A stretch of DNA of 64,000 bases from Pseudoalteromonas shioyasakiensis (GTDB taxonomy: Bacteria; Pseudomonadota; Gammaproteobacteria; Enterobacterales; Alteromonadaceae): NCBI GenBank assembly GCA_013391845.1, contig CP058414.1:889501-953500 (forward strand). Reading direction: 5' to 3'. Positions 1-8,687 of this stretch are shown here, piece after piece (the first letter of the stretch is position 1; each line of letters begins with the position of its first letter). The position numbers and the translations under genes are program-made. The notes beneath the pieces were generated by a model, which saw only the letters and a program-made list of their open reading frames with translations, was not told the DNA's origin and did no database searches.

Positions 1-377
1 TGCTCAGTCTGTTGTTTGGTAAAGTAGCTGGTTTTACCTTGCTTGAATACATAACCCGTTAAGCCTTCTTTGAAGTACTGCTCATACTTTAATGGTACAG
101 AAAGACCATCTTTTTCATCAGCGAAATAAGACAACTCAAGAGTATCGTAAACCGGGTTATGCAATACAACGAAGAAGTTTTTACTCGGAATATAGTCTTG
201 TAAAATATTATGAATAGCGGGATAGAGCAGGGTTAATTCGGCAACAGTACTTGCTTGCTCTGATAATTGTAAAAGAGCATTTTGCAAGTGATGTGATTGC
301 TTATACTTTTGTAAAAGCGATTTTAAGCGAGCATTCTTACGGGCTAGCTTATCAATGTGTGTTGCTGAATCTTCCAA
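1..377 (-). CDS. GAF-domain signalling protein, N-terminal part (3' end outside window)
   Basis: An open minus-strand frame runs off the left edge. The visible 125 or so residues begin with a charged, coiled-coil-like stretch (residues about 6-45) and continue into a GAF-like fold with the segments FFVVLHNPVYDTLELSYFADE and GLTGYVFKQGKTSYF. In this group, such N-termini usually precede GGDEF and/or EAL domains, so a cyclic-di-GMP enzyme is a reasonable inference, but the output domain is not visible. The start is uncertain. An in-frame stop lies just upstream and the first usable codon is the TTG at 377-375, with no good ribosome binding site. Confidence 0.55.
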   Translation of the reverse strand, partial: MEDSATHIDKLARKNARLKSLLQKYKQSHHLQNALLQLSEQASTVAELTLLYPAIHNILQDYIPSKNFFVVLHNPVYDTLELSYFADEKDGLSVPLKYEQYFKEGLTGYVFKQGKTSYFTKQQTE

Positions 378-529
378 TGATTTAGAACCAGAACTTATTG
401 TTGTTTAAATTTCGTCCTATATAGTTCCACTTTTTTATTAGATCGTCAAGTAACAGATGTTAACAAAATGGTAATTTATTATGGGTCTGAATTGGCTACA
501 GAGCTAGCTTAGCGCTTTAAAATAGACAT

Positions 530-560
530 AAAAAAAGGGCCTAATAAAATTAAGCCCTTA
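530..560 (-). terminator. Rho-independent terminator of the cytochrome c5 gene
   Basis: On the minus strand, AAGGGC (559-554) pairs with GCCCTT (540-535) across an AT-rich loop and is followed by a run of T (536-529). It lies 19 bases past the cytochrome stop codon. Confidence 0.8.
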
Positions 561-578
561 GTATTAGTTTTAAAACTA

Positions 579-971
579 TTATTTGCTAGTCATGAAATCG
601 ATAGCAGCGCTGATTTCATCTTCAGAACAATCCATACACGTACCTTTAGGAGGCATTGCGTTGAAACCGTTAAGCGCGTGATCTAAAAGTGTATCTTTAC
701 CTTTAGCGATACGAGGAGCCCAATCATCAGCTGATTTAGGAGCACCTAGTGCGCCAGTACCATGACAAGCAAAACAAGCTGCTTGGTAAACTTGCTCACC
801 AGAACGAGGACCTGTAGGCTCAGCAGCGGCCGCAGCTTTATCACCTTCTAGATATACAGAACCAATTGGCGCTAGACGCTTTTTAATTGCATCTTCAGTC
901 AAAGAGTTGTCATACGCTTGTGCATATGCCGTTGTTGCTAGCAGTAATAATGCAGCTGATAGTTTTTTCAT
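579..971 (-). CDS. cytochrome c5 family protein (periplasmic monohaem)
   Basis: A 130-residue protein with a signal peptide (residues 1-19, AYAQA before the mature end). It has one haem-binding motif, CFACH, at residues 66-70. The region around Met106 (NAMPP) fits the axial methionine, and CMDC at 112-115 is the disulfide typical of cytochrome c5. The family carries electrons in the periplasm, for example to cytochrome oxidases or peroxidases. It is a single gene with its own terminator. AAGG precedes the ATG by about six bases. Confidence 0.9.
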   Translation of the reverse strand: MKKLSAALLLLATTAYAQAYDNSLTEDAIKKRLAPIGSVYLEGDKAAAAAEPTGPRSGEQVYQAACFACHGTGALGAPKSADDWAPRIAKGKDTLLDHALNGFNAMPPKGTCMDCSEDEISAAIDFMTSK

Positions 972-1066
972 TTTGCCTTGCTCACTTCGGTTTGAACGTG
1001 ATCAATCACGATATCTGACGGAAATTAGAACGATTATAACGCTAAGCCACAATTTATAAAATGATC

Positions 1067-1096
1067 TAAAAGGCTTTTTCTATAGAAAAACCTTCA
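1067..1096 (-). terminator. Hairpin downstream of elbB, possible terminator
   Basis: TTTTTC and GAAAAA pair around TATA, extended by AAGG/CCTT. The stem is AT-rich and nearly symmetric, so it could act on either strand. It lies between elbB and the cytochrome c5 gene. It is weak on its own. Confidence 0.4.
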
Positions 1097-1152
1097 TTTT
1101 TTGCGTTAGCGCAAGAAAAGCCTGCATTAGATGCTGGCTATTTGCCCGATTA

Positions 1153-1804
1153 TTAAGCGAGTTCTAATACTTTTTTTACTAATTTTTCGATACCTGCGTC
1201 AGCATCTAAAATGCTTTGTGCCAACATATAAGCAGGGGTTGTGACCACTTTATGCTGCTGATCAACAACGATCTCATTAACTGCACAGTTTCTGATGTGC
1301 ACCGCCAAGCTGCTCGATAGCTGCTGCTGTATCAGCGTCGTTACCAATGGTGGTTTTGACACCCTTGCCATATATAAGTGGAAGCATCGCAGGGGCAATG
1401 CAAATATACCCAGCCGCTTTATTGGCCTCGACAAAGGCTTTCGCTGTTGTAAGTACATCACTTTGAACTTGGGCATCTACGCCCTTGACTGCAAAATCTG
1501 ATAAGTTTTTCGCGGCACCAAAACCACCTGGTACAATCAAAGCGTCGAATTCATTTACATTTAGCTCTGTAAGGGCTTTAATTTCACCACGTGCAATGCG
1601 AGCAGCTTCAACTAACACATTACGGTTAGGTGCCATTTCTTCACCTGTTAGGTGATTAATGGTATGCATTTGTTCAATATCAGGTGCGAAGCACTCATAG
1701 CTCGCGCCTGCTTTGGCTATATGTAATAAAGTTAATACTGACTCATTGATCTCTGCGCCGTCGTAAACGCCGCAACCTGCTAAAATAACTGCCACTTTTT
1801 TCAT
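1153..1804 (-). pseudogene. elbB: ElbB-type glyoxalase / DJ-1 superfamily protein, split by a one-base frameshift
   Basis: The first frame (1804 to 1277) reads as ElbB from MKKVAVILAGCGVYDGAEI to IEQLGGAHQ, then leaves the family sequence and stops. The second frame (stop at 1153) supplies the missing end, from NCAVNEIVVDQQHK to KKVLELA. Removing one A from the AAA run at 1291-1289 (minus strand) joins them into a 216-residue protein, close to the 217 residues of E. coli ElbB. The GCGVYDG and Cys/Glu features of the DJ-1/PfpI fold are present. AAGGAG precedes the ATG at normal spacing. Everything except the one base looks intact, so a recent mutation or a sequencing error are both possible. 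Confidence 0.85.
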
Positions 1805-1983
1805 TTTTGAACTCTCCTTAATGCGATTAGCTTTAGTTTAACAAGGATACGAGTCAGCCGACAAAATAAAAAATTTTTGTAGCTCGATAACTCGCAAAGC
1901 GTTATGAATAGCTGTTTATGCCTTTTTATAAATTACTAACGAAAAAAAAAGTATAAAGGATCGCTATGATCTTTGATCCATTA

Positions 1984-1992
1984 TGCTAGAAT
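1984..1992 (+). promoter_or_regulatory. Extended -10 promoter candidate upstream of polA
   Basis: TGCTAGAAT fits an extended -10 element (TGnTATAAT type). It is followed by a C-rich discriminator (ACTCCCCCGG) of the sort found at growth-rate-controlled promoters. No good -35 is visible. The predicted start near base 2000 would give polA a leader of about 310 bases. The rest of the 510-base gap before polA (1805-2315) is AT-rich, and I see no gene in it. Confidence 0.45.
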
Positions 1993-2182
1993 ACTCCCCC
2001 GGTTATGAAAAGGGATGTTAATTCGGTATCGAATAAGCAAAAGGTTATCGCTACTAAAACCGTTTTCCACATCGGACTAAAATAATAAAAAAAGAACGTC
2101 GTAATATCTTTTTTAAATCAAAACATGAACTTACTAAAATTTCCTAAATGTTTTTTCATTTTGGGAGAATTAACTCTGTCTG

Positions 2183-2203
2183 TTATCTACAAAGTTATCC
2201 ACA
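2183..2203 (+). promoter_or_regulatory. Two tandem DnaA boxes in the polA leader
   Basis: TTATCTACA (2183-2191) and TTATCCACA (2195-2203) lie in the same orientation, 12 bases apart. The second is the perfect DnaA consensus box and the first differs at one position. They lie 113 bases before the chosen polA start. DnaA binding here is an inference. Confidence 0.5.
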
Positions 2204-2315
2204 GCTTGCTCTTTAATAAACCTCTATTGGTTAATAATTCACAGTCGTTTTCTTGATGGCCTTATGGCATGCTTACAAACAATTTAATGTTATTCAATTA
2301 GGATCCAATTTCACC

Positions 2316-5051
2316 ATGGCTCAGATCCCTGAAAATCCACTTATTCTTGTTGATGGTTCTTCTTATTTATTCCGTGCATATCATTCGCCACCACACCTTA
2401 CTAACTCAAAAGGTGAAGCGACAGGCGCAATCTATGGCGTAGTTAATATGCTTAAGAGTTTGATCAAGCAATATGATCCATCACACATGGTGGTGGTATT
2501 TGATGCCAAAGGTAAAACCTTCAGAAATGACATGTATAGCGAATATAAAGCTAATCGCCCACCAATGCCGGATGACTTACGCACTCAGATCGCACCATTG
2601 CATAACATTATAAAAGCAATGGGTTTTCCGCTTATTAGTATTGAAGGTGTTGAGGCTGATGATGTCATTGGTACGTTTGCGCGTATTGCTTCAGAGCAGC
2701 AACGTCATGTACTGATCTCTACCGGCGATAAAGATATGGCGCAGCTTGTTAATGAGCATGTCACGCTTATTAATACGATGACTGATAGCATTTCAGATCC
2801 AGACACTGTGGTTGAGAAGTTTGGTGTTGGCCCTGAGCTGATCATTGATTATCTTGCCTTAATGGGCGACAAAGTCGATAACATTCCAGGTGTTGATGGC
2901 TGTGGTCCAAAAACAGCGGTGAAATGGCTGCAAAAATATGGATCATTGCAAGGTGTAATTGATCATGCTGGTGAAATTAAAGGCAAAATTGGTGAAAAGC
3001 TTGCTGCAGCACTTGATCATCTGCCACTTAGCTATGAATTAGCAACAATTAAGTGTGATGTTGACGTTGAGTCGGATCTAGAAAGCTTTAAGCTGCAAGA
3101 ACCTAATCGTGACGAACTTATCGCACTCTATGGTGAGTGTGAGTTCCGCCGCTGGTTAGCTGAACTACTTGATAACCCTAAAGATGCTGACACTCATTTA
3201 GATGTACCAACAGAAGCTAACGAATTACCAAAAGTTGCTGATGCGCATTATGAAACAATTTTAACTGAAGAACAGCTTGATACCTTAGTGACGCAGTTAA
3301 ATGATGCCGAACTTTTTGCTTTTGATACTGAAACAACCAGCCTCGATTATATGCAAGCGCAATTGGTCGGTATGAGCTTTGCGGTTAAAGCAGGAGAAGC
3401 AGCGTATTTACCGGTAGCACATGATTATCCAGATGCGCCAGATCAATTAAGTTTAGAAACTGTAATGGCAAAAATTGGCCCAATCTTAGCTGACGAAAAC
3501 AAAGCGAAAGTTGGACAAAACTTAAAATACGATAAAAGTGTGTTAGCGAATGCTGGCTACGAGCTAAAAGGCATTAAGTATGACACTATGCTGGAGTCGT
3601 ATGTATTTAATAGTGTAGGTAGCCGTCATGATATGGACTCACTGGCACTTAAATACTTAGGCCACAAAAATATTAGCTTCGAAGATATCGCTGGCAAAGG
3701 TAAAAAGCAGTTAACATTTAACCAAATTGAGCTTGAAAAAGCGGCACCGTATGCCGCTGAAGATGCAGATATAACACTTCGTCTTCACCAAGTTTTATGG
3801 CCAAAAATTGATGCAGATAATCAGCTAAAGTCGGTATTTGAAGACATAGAATTACCTCTCGTTTCTGTGCTTTCTGATATTGAACGTACAGGTGTTGCAA
3901 TTGATAGCAACATGCTGGCAGCTCATAGCCAACGTTTGGGTGAACGCTTATTAGAACTTGAGCAAGAAGCCTATGATATTGCAGGTGAAAAATTTAACTT
4001 AGGCTCGCCTAAGCAGCTACAAGCGATTTTGTTTGAAAAGTTAGAGCTTCCTGTTATCAAGAAAACACCAAAGGGTGCACCTTCAACTGCAGAAGAAGTG
4101 CTGCAAGAATTAGCTCATGATTACCCATTACCTAAGGTGATTATTGAGCATCGTGGTTTGTCAAAACTGAAATCAACGTACACAGATAAACTACCGCTAA
4201 TGGTTAATGAGCGCACTAAGCGAGTGCATACTTCGTATCATCAAGCAGTAACAGCAACAGGGCGTTTAAGCTCAACTGATCCTAACTTACAGAATATTCC
4301 AATTCGTTCAGAAGAGGGACGTCGTATTCGTGAAGCCTTTATTGCTGCTCCTAGCCATAAAATTGTGGCGGCCGACTACAGCCAAATTGAATTACGTATC
4401 ATGGCGCATTTATCACAAGATAAAGGCCTACTCACTGCATTTGCAAATGGCTTAGATGTTCATAGTGCAACAGCAGCAGAAGTTTTCGGGGTAAGTCTTG
4501 AAGAGGTTACCAGCGATATGCGCCGTAAAGCAAAAGCGGTTAACTTTGGCTTAATTTATGGCATGTCGGCATTTGGTTTATCACGTCAATTAGATGTGCC
4601 ACGCCATGAAGCACAACATTATATTGATAAATATTTTGAGCGTTTCCCAGGCGTACTTGAGTACATGGAAACAACTCGTGAAAAAGCAGCAGAGAAAGGC
4701 TATGTAGAGACGATTTTTGGTCGTCGCTTACATTTACCAGAAATCAATGCACGTAACGGTGCTCGTCGTAAAGCTGCAGAACGTGCTGCTATCAATGCAC
4801 CCATGCAAGGTACGGCCGCAGATATTATCAAAAAAGCGATGCTTAAAGTTCATCAATGGGTGAATGCACAAGCTGAAGGTTCAGTGAAGCTTCTAATGCA
4901 AGTGCACGATGAATTAGTTTTTGAAATTAAAGAAGAGTGTGTTGATGAGTATAAAGCTGAAATATGTAAGTTAATGTCTGAAGCTGCTACTCTCGATGTG
5001 CCATTGATTGTTGAAGCCGACAGTGGTGACAACTGGCAGCAAGCTCACTAA
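2316..5051 (+). CDS. polA: DNA polymerase I
   Basis: A 911-residue polymerase (E. coli Pol I has 928), acting in Okazaki fragment maturation and excision repair. The 5'-3' exonuclease domain covers about residues 1-290 (ILVDGSSYLFRAYH, then the acidic EGVEADDVIGT). The 3'-5' proofreading domain covers about 320-500 and keeps the FDTETTSLD acidic pair, so proofreading looks intact. The polymerase domain runs from about 520, with motif A DYSQIELR, motif B KAVNFGLIYG and motif C QVHDELVFE. The start MAQIPENP is chosen over a longer frame beginning at 2253, because the extra 21 residues do not fit the family and AGGA precedes this ATG. Confidence 0.97.
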   Translation: MAQIPENPLILVDGSSYLFRAYHSPPHLTNSKGEATGAIYGVVNMLKSLIKQYDPSHMVVVFDAKGKTFRNDMYSEYKANRPPMPDDLRTQIAPLHNIIKAMGFPLISIEGVEADDVIGTFARIASEQQRHVLISTGDKDMAQLVNEHVTLINTMTDSISDPDTVVEKFGVGPELIIDYLALMGDKVDNIPGVDGCGPKTAVKWLQKYGSLQGVIDHAGEIKGKIGEKLAAALDHLPLSYELATIKCDVDVESDLESFKLQEPNRDELIALYGECEFRRWLAELLDNPKDADTHLDVPTEANELPKVADAHYETILTEEQLDTLVTQLNDAELFAFDTETTSLDYMQAQLVGMSFAVKAGEAAYLPVAHDYPDAPDQLSLETVMAKIGPILADENKAKVGQNLKYDKSVLANAGYELKGIKYDTMLESYVFNSVGSRHDMDSLALKYLGHKNISFEDIAGKGKKQLTFNQIELEKAAPYAAEDADITLRLHQVLWPKIDADNQLKSVFEDIELPLVSVLSDIERTGVAIDSNMLAAHSQRLGERLLELEQEAYDIAGEKFNLGSPKQLQAILFEKLELPVIKKTPKGAPSTAEEVLQELAHDYPLPKVIIEHRGLSKLKSTYTDKLPLMVNERTKRVHTSYHQAVTATGRLSSTDPNLQNIPIRSEEGRRIREAFIAAPSHKIVAADYSQIELRIMAHLSQDKGLLTAFANGLDVHSATAAEVFGVSLEEVTSDMRRKAKAVNFGLIYGMSAFGLSRQLDVPRHEAQHYIDKYFERFPGVLEYMETTREKAAEKGYVETIFGRRLHLPEINARNGARRKAAERAAINAPMQGTAADIIKKAMLKVHQWVNAQAEGSVKLLMQVHDELVFEIKEECVDEYKAEICKLMSEAATLDVPLIVEADSGDNWQQAH

Positions 5052-5071
5052 TAGTCGCAATAAATGAGAGC

Positions 5072-5099
5072 TGTCAGCTATCAGCCGTCAGCTTTCAGA
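5072..5099 (+). repeat. Degenerate heptamer tandem repeat after polA
   Basis: Four tandem variants of AGCTGTC (AGCTGTC, AGCTATC, AGCCGTC, AGCTTTC) directly follow the polA stop region. A cleaner array of the same heptamer lies at 17018-17041 behind another gene, so this looks like a dispersed repeat and not a polA feature. Confidence 0.5.
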
Positions 5100-5160
5100 C
5101 TAAAAGTTAGCGATTTGCTTGACCGTTATACCGTATTTATCTCGAATCTAGCTTCCAATT

Positions 5161-5272
5161 TAAGGGTCGCGGCATAAAGCCGCTGCTACAGGTAGGCGTG
5201 AAACTTGTTTCGCACGTCTGACCGCTGAAGGCTGATCGCTTCTATATAGAACATCGCTTCGAGCGACCCTAC
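5161..5272. repeat. REP-like imperfect palindromic element
   Basis: AGGGTCGC near the left end pairs with GCGACCCT near the right end (about 5264-5271). Inside are GCGGC/GCCGC arms and a GGCGTGAAAC/GTTTCGCACG palindrome at 5195-5216. The inner palindrome recurs at 17147-17168 and 17390-17411. The element sits between convergent polA and the lipase gene. Confidence 0.5.
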
Positions 5273-5301
5273 TTAACCAAAAATAAATCATTACTCGTTA
5301 A

Positions 5302-6222
5302 CTATAACCCCAACTCCCGCAATCTCTTTACGTGTTGACGATAAAGCTCAATAGGGTCAACTTCACGAAAATTGTGTAAACCAATAAACTGATTAATCTC
5401 ATCTAAGTGGTTCATTTCATAATTATCTTTAATTACATAGCCTAAATGACTACTACAGCGTGATATAAGGCCATCATCTTTTCCTAAAATGAGTAATGAG
5501 CCAAGTAGCATGGGCAAATCAGTTAGATCCAGTATATTAGTGAGTGCTGCTGTACCACTCCACGAAAAATAGTACACACCATTTTCGGCAACTATCTGAC
5601 CTTGCTCGCATTTATTTACCGGTAAGCCTTCAGGGTATTTTTGATTAAATGCGTTCGCACCCTGAGTACTTAAGCTATTTAATGCACCAAGTGTGTTTTG
5701 TGGTAATTCACTGTTACCTGATAGTAGTGAAATAACACCACCAAGCGCATCAAATATTAACTGGGCTGCATGTTGTGCTTGAGAGTTTGCTGGCAGTTTT
5801 TGATTAATAAGATCAATAATTTCACTACCATAATTTGCCCCTCCGATACTGGTTACGGAGGCAATAAGATCAGGTCTAGTTGATGCAACGTAGCGCACTG
5901 TTTGCGCACCTTGGCTATGGCCAATCAAGTTTACTTTTTTGGCGCCAGTCAGTGCTAAAATTGTTTCGACTTGAGTGAGTAATTGTTCGCCTCGTATCTC
6001 AGAGCTATTTATAGCAGAGACCGCTGGTGTGAACACCAAGGTACCATCTTGGTTGAGACTGGTTGCAACATTATAAAAATAATCGAGGCCGAGTAAATTA
6101 TCAAAACCCATTAGCCCGTGAACTAAAACAACAGGATATTGTGTCGTTGTTTTTTTTGCATGACAGCAAGGATTCATGAAAAAAAGTAAGGTAACAAATA
6201 AAAATAGGGGGATTTTCTTCAT
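5302..6222 (-). CDS. Secreted triacylglycerol lipase (Pseudomonas family I type)
   Basis: A 306-residue alpha/beta hydrolase with a signal peptide (residues 1-22, hydrophobic core LFLFVTLLFFM). The oxyanion-hole segment HGLMGF is at 35-40 and the nucleophile Ser103 lies in GHSQG. The C-terminal SSHLGYVI...NYEMNHLDEINQ block matches the region of Pseudomonas lipases that carries calcium ligands and the catalytic histidine. Two cysteines could form the conserved disulfide. The usual steric foldase gene (lif) is not next to it here. Substrates should be long-chain acylglycerols outside the cell, but specificity cannot be read from the sequence. Confidence 0.88.
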   Translation of the reverse strand: MKKIPLFLFVTLLFFMNPCCHAKKTTTQYPVVLVHGLMGFDNLLGLDYFYNVATSLNQDGTLVFTPAVSAINSSEIRGEQLLTQVETILALTGAKKVNLIGHSQGAQTVRYVASTRPDLIASVTSIGGANYGSEIIDLINQKLPANSQAQHAAQLIFDALGGVISLLSGNSELPQNTLGALNSLSTQGANAFNQKYPEGLPVNKCEQGQIVAENGVYYFSWSGTAALTNILDLTDLPMLLGSLLILGKDDGLISRCSSHLGYVIKDNYEMNHLDEINQFIGLHNFREVDPIELYRQHVKRLRELGL

Positions 6223-6402
6223 ACCTTTTACTCTTCTACTGCAATTTTTATCACTAACAAGCCTTAAAAAAGTCTGATTTTAGCGTGCTTTAAATTCACT
6301 TTACCCTAAATTACGGCTCGCTGTAATGTTAATTTAAGGTAAACAAGAAAAGATGGTTTTAGTGTTTCGTTATATCTTTATCAATTTGTGTTGTTTCTGC
6401 GG

Positions 6403-6432
6403 TTGTGCAATTTATTTTTAATCTGGTATTTG
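6403..6432 (+). promoter_or_regulatory. Promoter candidate for the 6.5-kb sRNA
   Basis: TTGTGC (6403-6408) and TATTTG (6427-6432) are 18 bases apart, with TG one base before the -10, making an extended -10 type. The predicted start is near 6439. The match is moderate, and its position upstream of an orphan terminator is the main support. Confidence 0.35.
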
Positions 6433-6438
6433 CTAAAG

Positions 6439-6564
6439 TCCGCGCCGTCCTCATCCTGTAGGACATCCTGTTGATGATGCATCTGAAAGGATGCAACGTA
6501 TTGATAGCTTCTCCCCAGTTTGCTATAACGACTCACTCCTTGTTGAGTGAGTCGCTTTTTCTTT
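6439..6564 (+). ncRNA. Candidate small regulatory RNA between lipase and yceI
   Basis: About 125 bases with no credible ORF end in a strong intrinsic terminator. The predicted RNA has hairpin GTCCT/AGGAC (6447-6464), hairpin TGCATC/GATGCA with loop TGAAAG (6478-6495), an unpaired stretch, then the terminator. No plus-strand gene ends here, so the terminator needs another transcript. The lipase gene upstream is on the other strand. The locus lies between polA and engB, where E. coli encodes Spot 42, but I see no clear Spot 42 sequence match. It could be a diverged counterpart or an unrelated sRNA. Confidence 0.5.
6529..6564 (+). terminator. Strong orphan Rho-independent terminator
   Basis: A perfect 10-bp stem, CGACTCACTC (6529-6538) with GAGTGAGTCG (6545-6554), has a six-base loop and is followed by CTTTTTCTTT. 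Only the plus strand has the T run. No plus-strand protein gene precedes it, which is the main argument for the sRNA at 6439. Confidence 0.85.
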
Positions 6565-6646
6565 CTCTTATCATACAATTCATTGCACAAATCAACGCAA
6601 GTGATACCATCAAAGTGATTCTTATTTACTTTCGAAGGAATGCGTT

Positions 6647-7234
6647 ATGTTTAAATCTATGGCAATTGCTGCCTTTTCATTATCGAGTATTTTAGTTGCC
6701 CCTTTAGCCAGCGCAAACTGGCAAGTTAATAATGAGCAAAGCAACGTGAGCTTTGTGTCTATCAAAAAGAACTCAGTTGCAGAAGCGCATCATTTTAAAA
6801 AAGTATCTGGAACACTAGATGAGCAAGGTCAATTTAAGTTGATGATCGACCTGGCATCGGTTGAAACACTGATCCCTATCCGCAATGAGCGCATGACTAA
6901 GCTGTTATTTGAAACGGCTAAATTTCCTAATGCTGTGTTAACTGCTGATTTAAGCAAAACATTGTTAAAACTTGAGCCTGGTCAACATGTACTTAAAGGT
7001 TTAAAGGCTGAGTTAGACTTTCATGGCAATAAAAAAGACCTAACAATTGATGTGCTTGCTAATATGTCACCGAAAGGCGATGTAACCGTATCATCTTTTA
7101 CACCCGTTATTATTAATGCGAGTGATTTCAAAGTAACAGAAGGTATTAGCGAACTGCAAAAGCTTGCAGGTCTACCATCTATTGCAACAGCTATACCTGT
7201 GACATTCTCTTTGACGCTTGATAAAGATAAATAA
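6647..7234 (+). CDS. YceI family periplasmic protein
   Basis: A 195-residue protein with a signal peptide (residues 1-23, ending ASA) and a YceI lipocalin-like fold. It begins with WQVNNEQSNVSFVSIKK and shows the family features around ETLIPIRNERMTKLLFET and the repeated AxLxFHGxKKDL pattern. YceI proteins bind amphiphilic or isoprenoid ligands in a beta barrel. The ligand here is unknown. AAGGA precedes the ATG. The last base of its stop codon is the first base of the next gene's ATG, so the two are probably translationally coupled. Confidence 0.88.
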   Translation: MFKSMAIAAFSLSSILVAPLASANWQVNNEQSNVSFVSIKKNSVAEAHHFKKVSGTLDEQGQFKLMIDLASVETLIPIRNERMTKLLFETAKFPNAVLTADLSKTLLKLEPGQHVLKGLKAELDFHGNKKDLTIDVLANMSPKGDVTVSSFTPVIINASDFKVTEGISELQKLAGLPSIATAIPVTFSLTLDKDK

Positions 7235-7752
7235 TGCAATCACTTGCCGAATTAGAAGCCGCTCTTCAGGCTCCCGATAAACCCTTTGATCAATGGCAGC
7301 CACAAAATTGTGGGCAATTGCCAATGACGATTGATGCGCAAGGGCGGTGGTTTTATGCCGGCAGTGAAATAAAACGCGAGGCAATGGTTAAGCTCTTTGC
7401 CTCAGTTCTTTGCAAAGAAGTTGATACTTATTTTTTAAAAACGCCGGTCGAGAAAATGGCCATTACAGTCGATGATGTGCCTTTTGTTATTATTGATTGG
7501 CGTTTTGAAGACACAGAGCAAGGTCCTGCGCTTTGTTGTGTCGATAATTTGCAGCGTGCATGGCTCGTATCAGCAAAGCAACCATTGGTATTACGTGAAT
7601 TTGAAGGTGTCAGTGTGCCTTATCTTCAATTAGCACATGGCTTGGCTGCGCGGGTATCGAGAAATGTTTATTATCAGTGGGCCGAAATAGCCTGCTCAGA
7701 CGAGCAGGGCTATTACTTAGAATCATTAGCCAAGCGTTATTACTTGGCCTAA
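7234..7752 (+). CDS. DUF1285 domain protein
   Basis: A 172-residue soluble protein of the DUF1285 family. It contains the family's IDAQGRWFYAGSEIKREAMVKLF block near residues 34-56 and the VDDVPFVIIDW strand near residues 80-90. No catalytic motif or signal peptide is visible, so it is probably cytoplasmic. The function is not established in the family as far as I know. It starts on the stop codon of the YceI gene and ends five bases from the convergent engB gene. Confidence 0.8.
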   Translation: MQSLAELEAALQAPDKPFDQWQPQNCGQLPMTIDAQGRWFYAGSEIKREAMVKLFASVLCKEVDTYFLKTPVEKMAITVDDVPFVIIDWRFEDTEQGPALCCVDNLQRAWLVSAKQPLVLREFEGVSVPYLQLAHGLAARVSRNVYYQWAEIACSDEQGYYLESLAKRYYLA

Positions 7753-7756
7753 GTGT

Positions 7757-8404
7757 TTAAGCTTCTGGTTGTTCGTCAGACTCAGGAGCTTCAACTTCAA
7801 TGGGTCCTAAAAACCACTCATCTAGCTTTTTAGCAACTTCAGGTAAGCCTGTGCCTTTTAATGAAGAGAAGGCATGAACTGTAATATCACCATCTAAGCT
7901 ACTTAACTCACGGCGAACTTGTAAAACTTGCGCTTTACGTGCGCCTTGTTTGAGTTTGTCGGCTTTAGTTAATAGTGCCAGCACTGGAATTTCACTACCA
8001 ACGGCCCAGTCGATTAAGTCACGGTCTAAATCTTTTAACGGATGGCGAATATCCATTAAAACAACGATACCTTTTAAGCTTTGACGCTTTTGTAAGTATT
8101 CACCTAGCGATTTTTGCCATTTTTTCTTCATTTCGATAGGTACTTTAGCGAAACCGTAACCCGGTAAGTCGATAAGGCGTTTATCGGCATCAAGTTCAAA
8201 GGTATTGATCAGCTGAGTACGACCTGGTGTTTTAGAAGTTCGAGCTAACTTTTGATCAGTCAAAGTGTTTAGAGCACTTGATTTACCAGCATTAGAGCGA
8301 CCAGCAAACGCGACTTCAATCCCCGTATCAGCAGGTAAGCGTGAGATATCAGGTGCGCTGGTAACAAAGGACGCAGTGTTGTATTTGATACGAGATTTGA
8401 GCAC
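7757..8404 (-). CDS. engB: Ribosome biogenesis GTP-binding protein EngB (YihA/YsxC)
   Basis: A 215-residue TrmE-Era-like GTPase needed for large ribosomal subunit assembly and normal division. G1 is GRSNAGKS at residues 35-42, the G2 region follows with [11 protein letters not shown]3 is DLPGYGFA near 79-86, and G4 is LTKADK near residue 145. The acidic tail ([13 protein letters not shown]) is an extension. It is divergent from cytochrome c4, as is common in gammaproteobacteria, and convergent with the DUF1285 gene with almost no gap. Confidence 0.95.
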   Translation of the reverse strand: MLKSRIKYNTASFVTSAPDISRLPADTGIEVAFAGRSNAGKSSALNTLTDQKLARTSKTPGRTQLINTFELDADKRLIDLPGYGFAKVPIEMKKKWQKSLGEYLQKRQSLKGIVVLMDIRHPLKDLDRDLIDWAVGSEIPVLALLTKADKLKQGARKAQVLQVRRELSSLDGDITVHAFSSLKGTGLPEVAKKLDEWFLGPIEVEAPESDEQPEA

Positions 8405-8687
8405 AGGCTCTCCTAGTCTTTTATAAAAAATAACAAGCAGTGGCTAATTTCCACTTAAGGCACGTATTTTATACTATTAAAGCAGCATTCAAAAGCGTAT
8501 TTAAGCGTGCTAAATTGGCTTTAAATTAGGAAAATTACTAAGTAGAAACTTAATCTAAGTCAAATCCCTATAAATTATGAGCTTAATGTGGGCAGAAAAC
8601 GTGCCAGAGAATTTATTATCGTGTAGAATATAGAAATCACAACATCCATATTGTAGATGATACAGGGTCGGAAACAGAGAATTCACC

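Noticed and set aside
2040..2140. Small RNA or attenuator in the polA leader
   Set aside because: Only a weak A/T hairpin (AAAAAAGA/TCTTTTTT) near 2095-2125, not convincing as a terminator.
5088..5300. Spot 42 RNA directly downstream of polA
   Set aside because: The region holds only a REP-like palindrome, with no promoter, Spot 42 motif or terminator with T run.
6471..6695. 74-codon plus-strand ORF across the sRNA candidate
   Set aside because: It runs through the strong terminator and into yceI in another frame, with no binding site. The RNA reading fits better.
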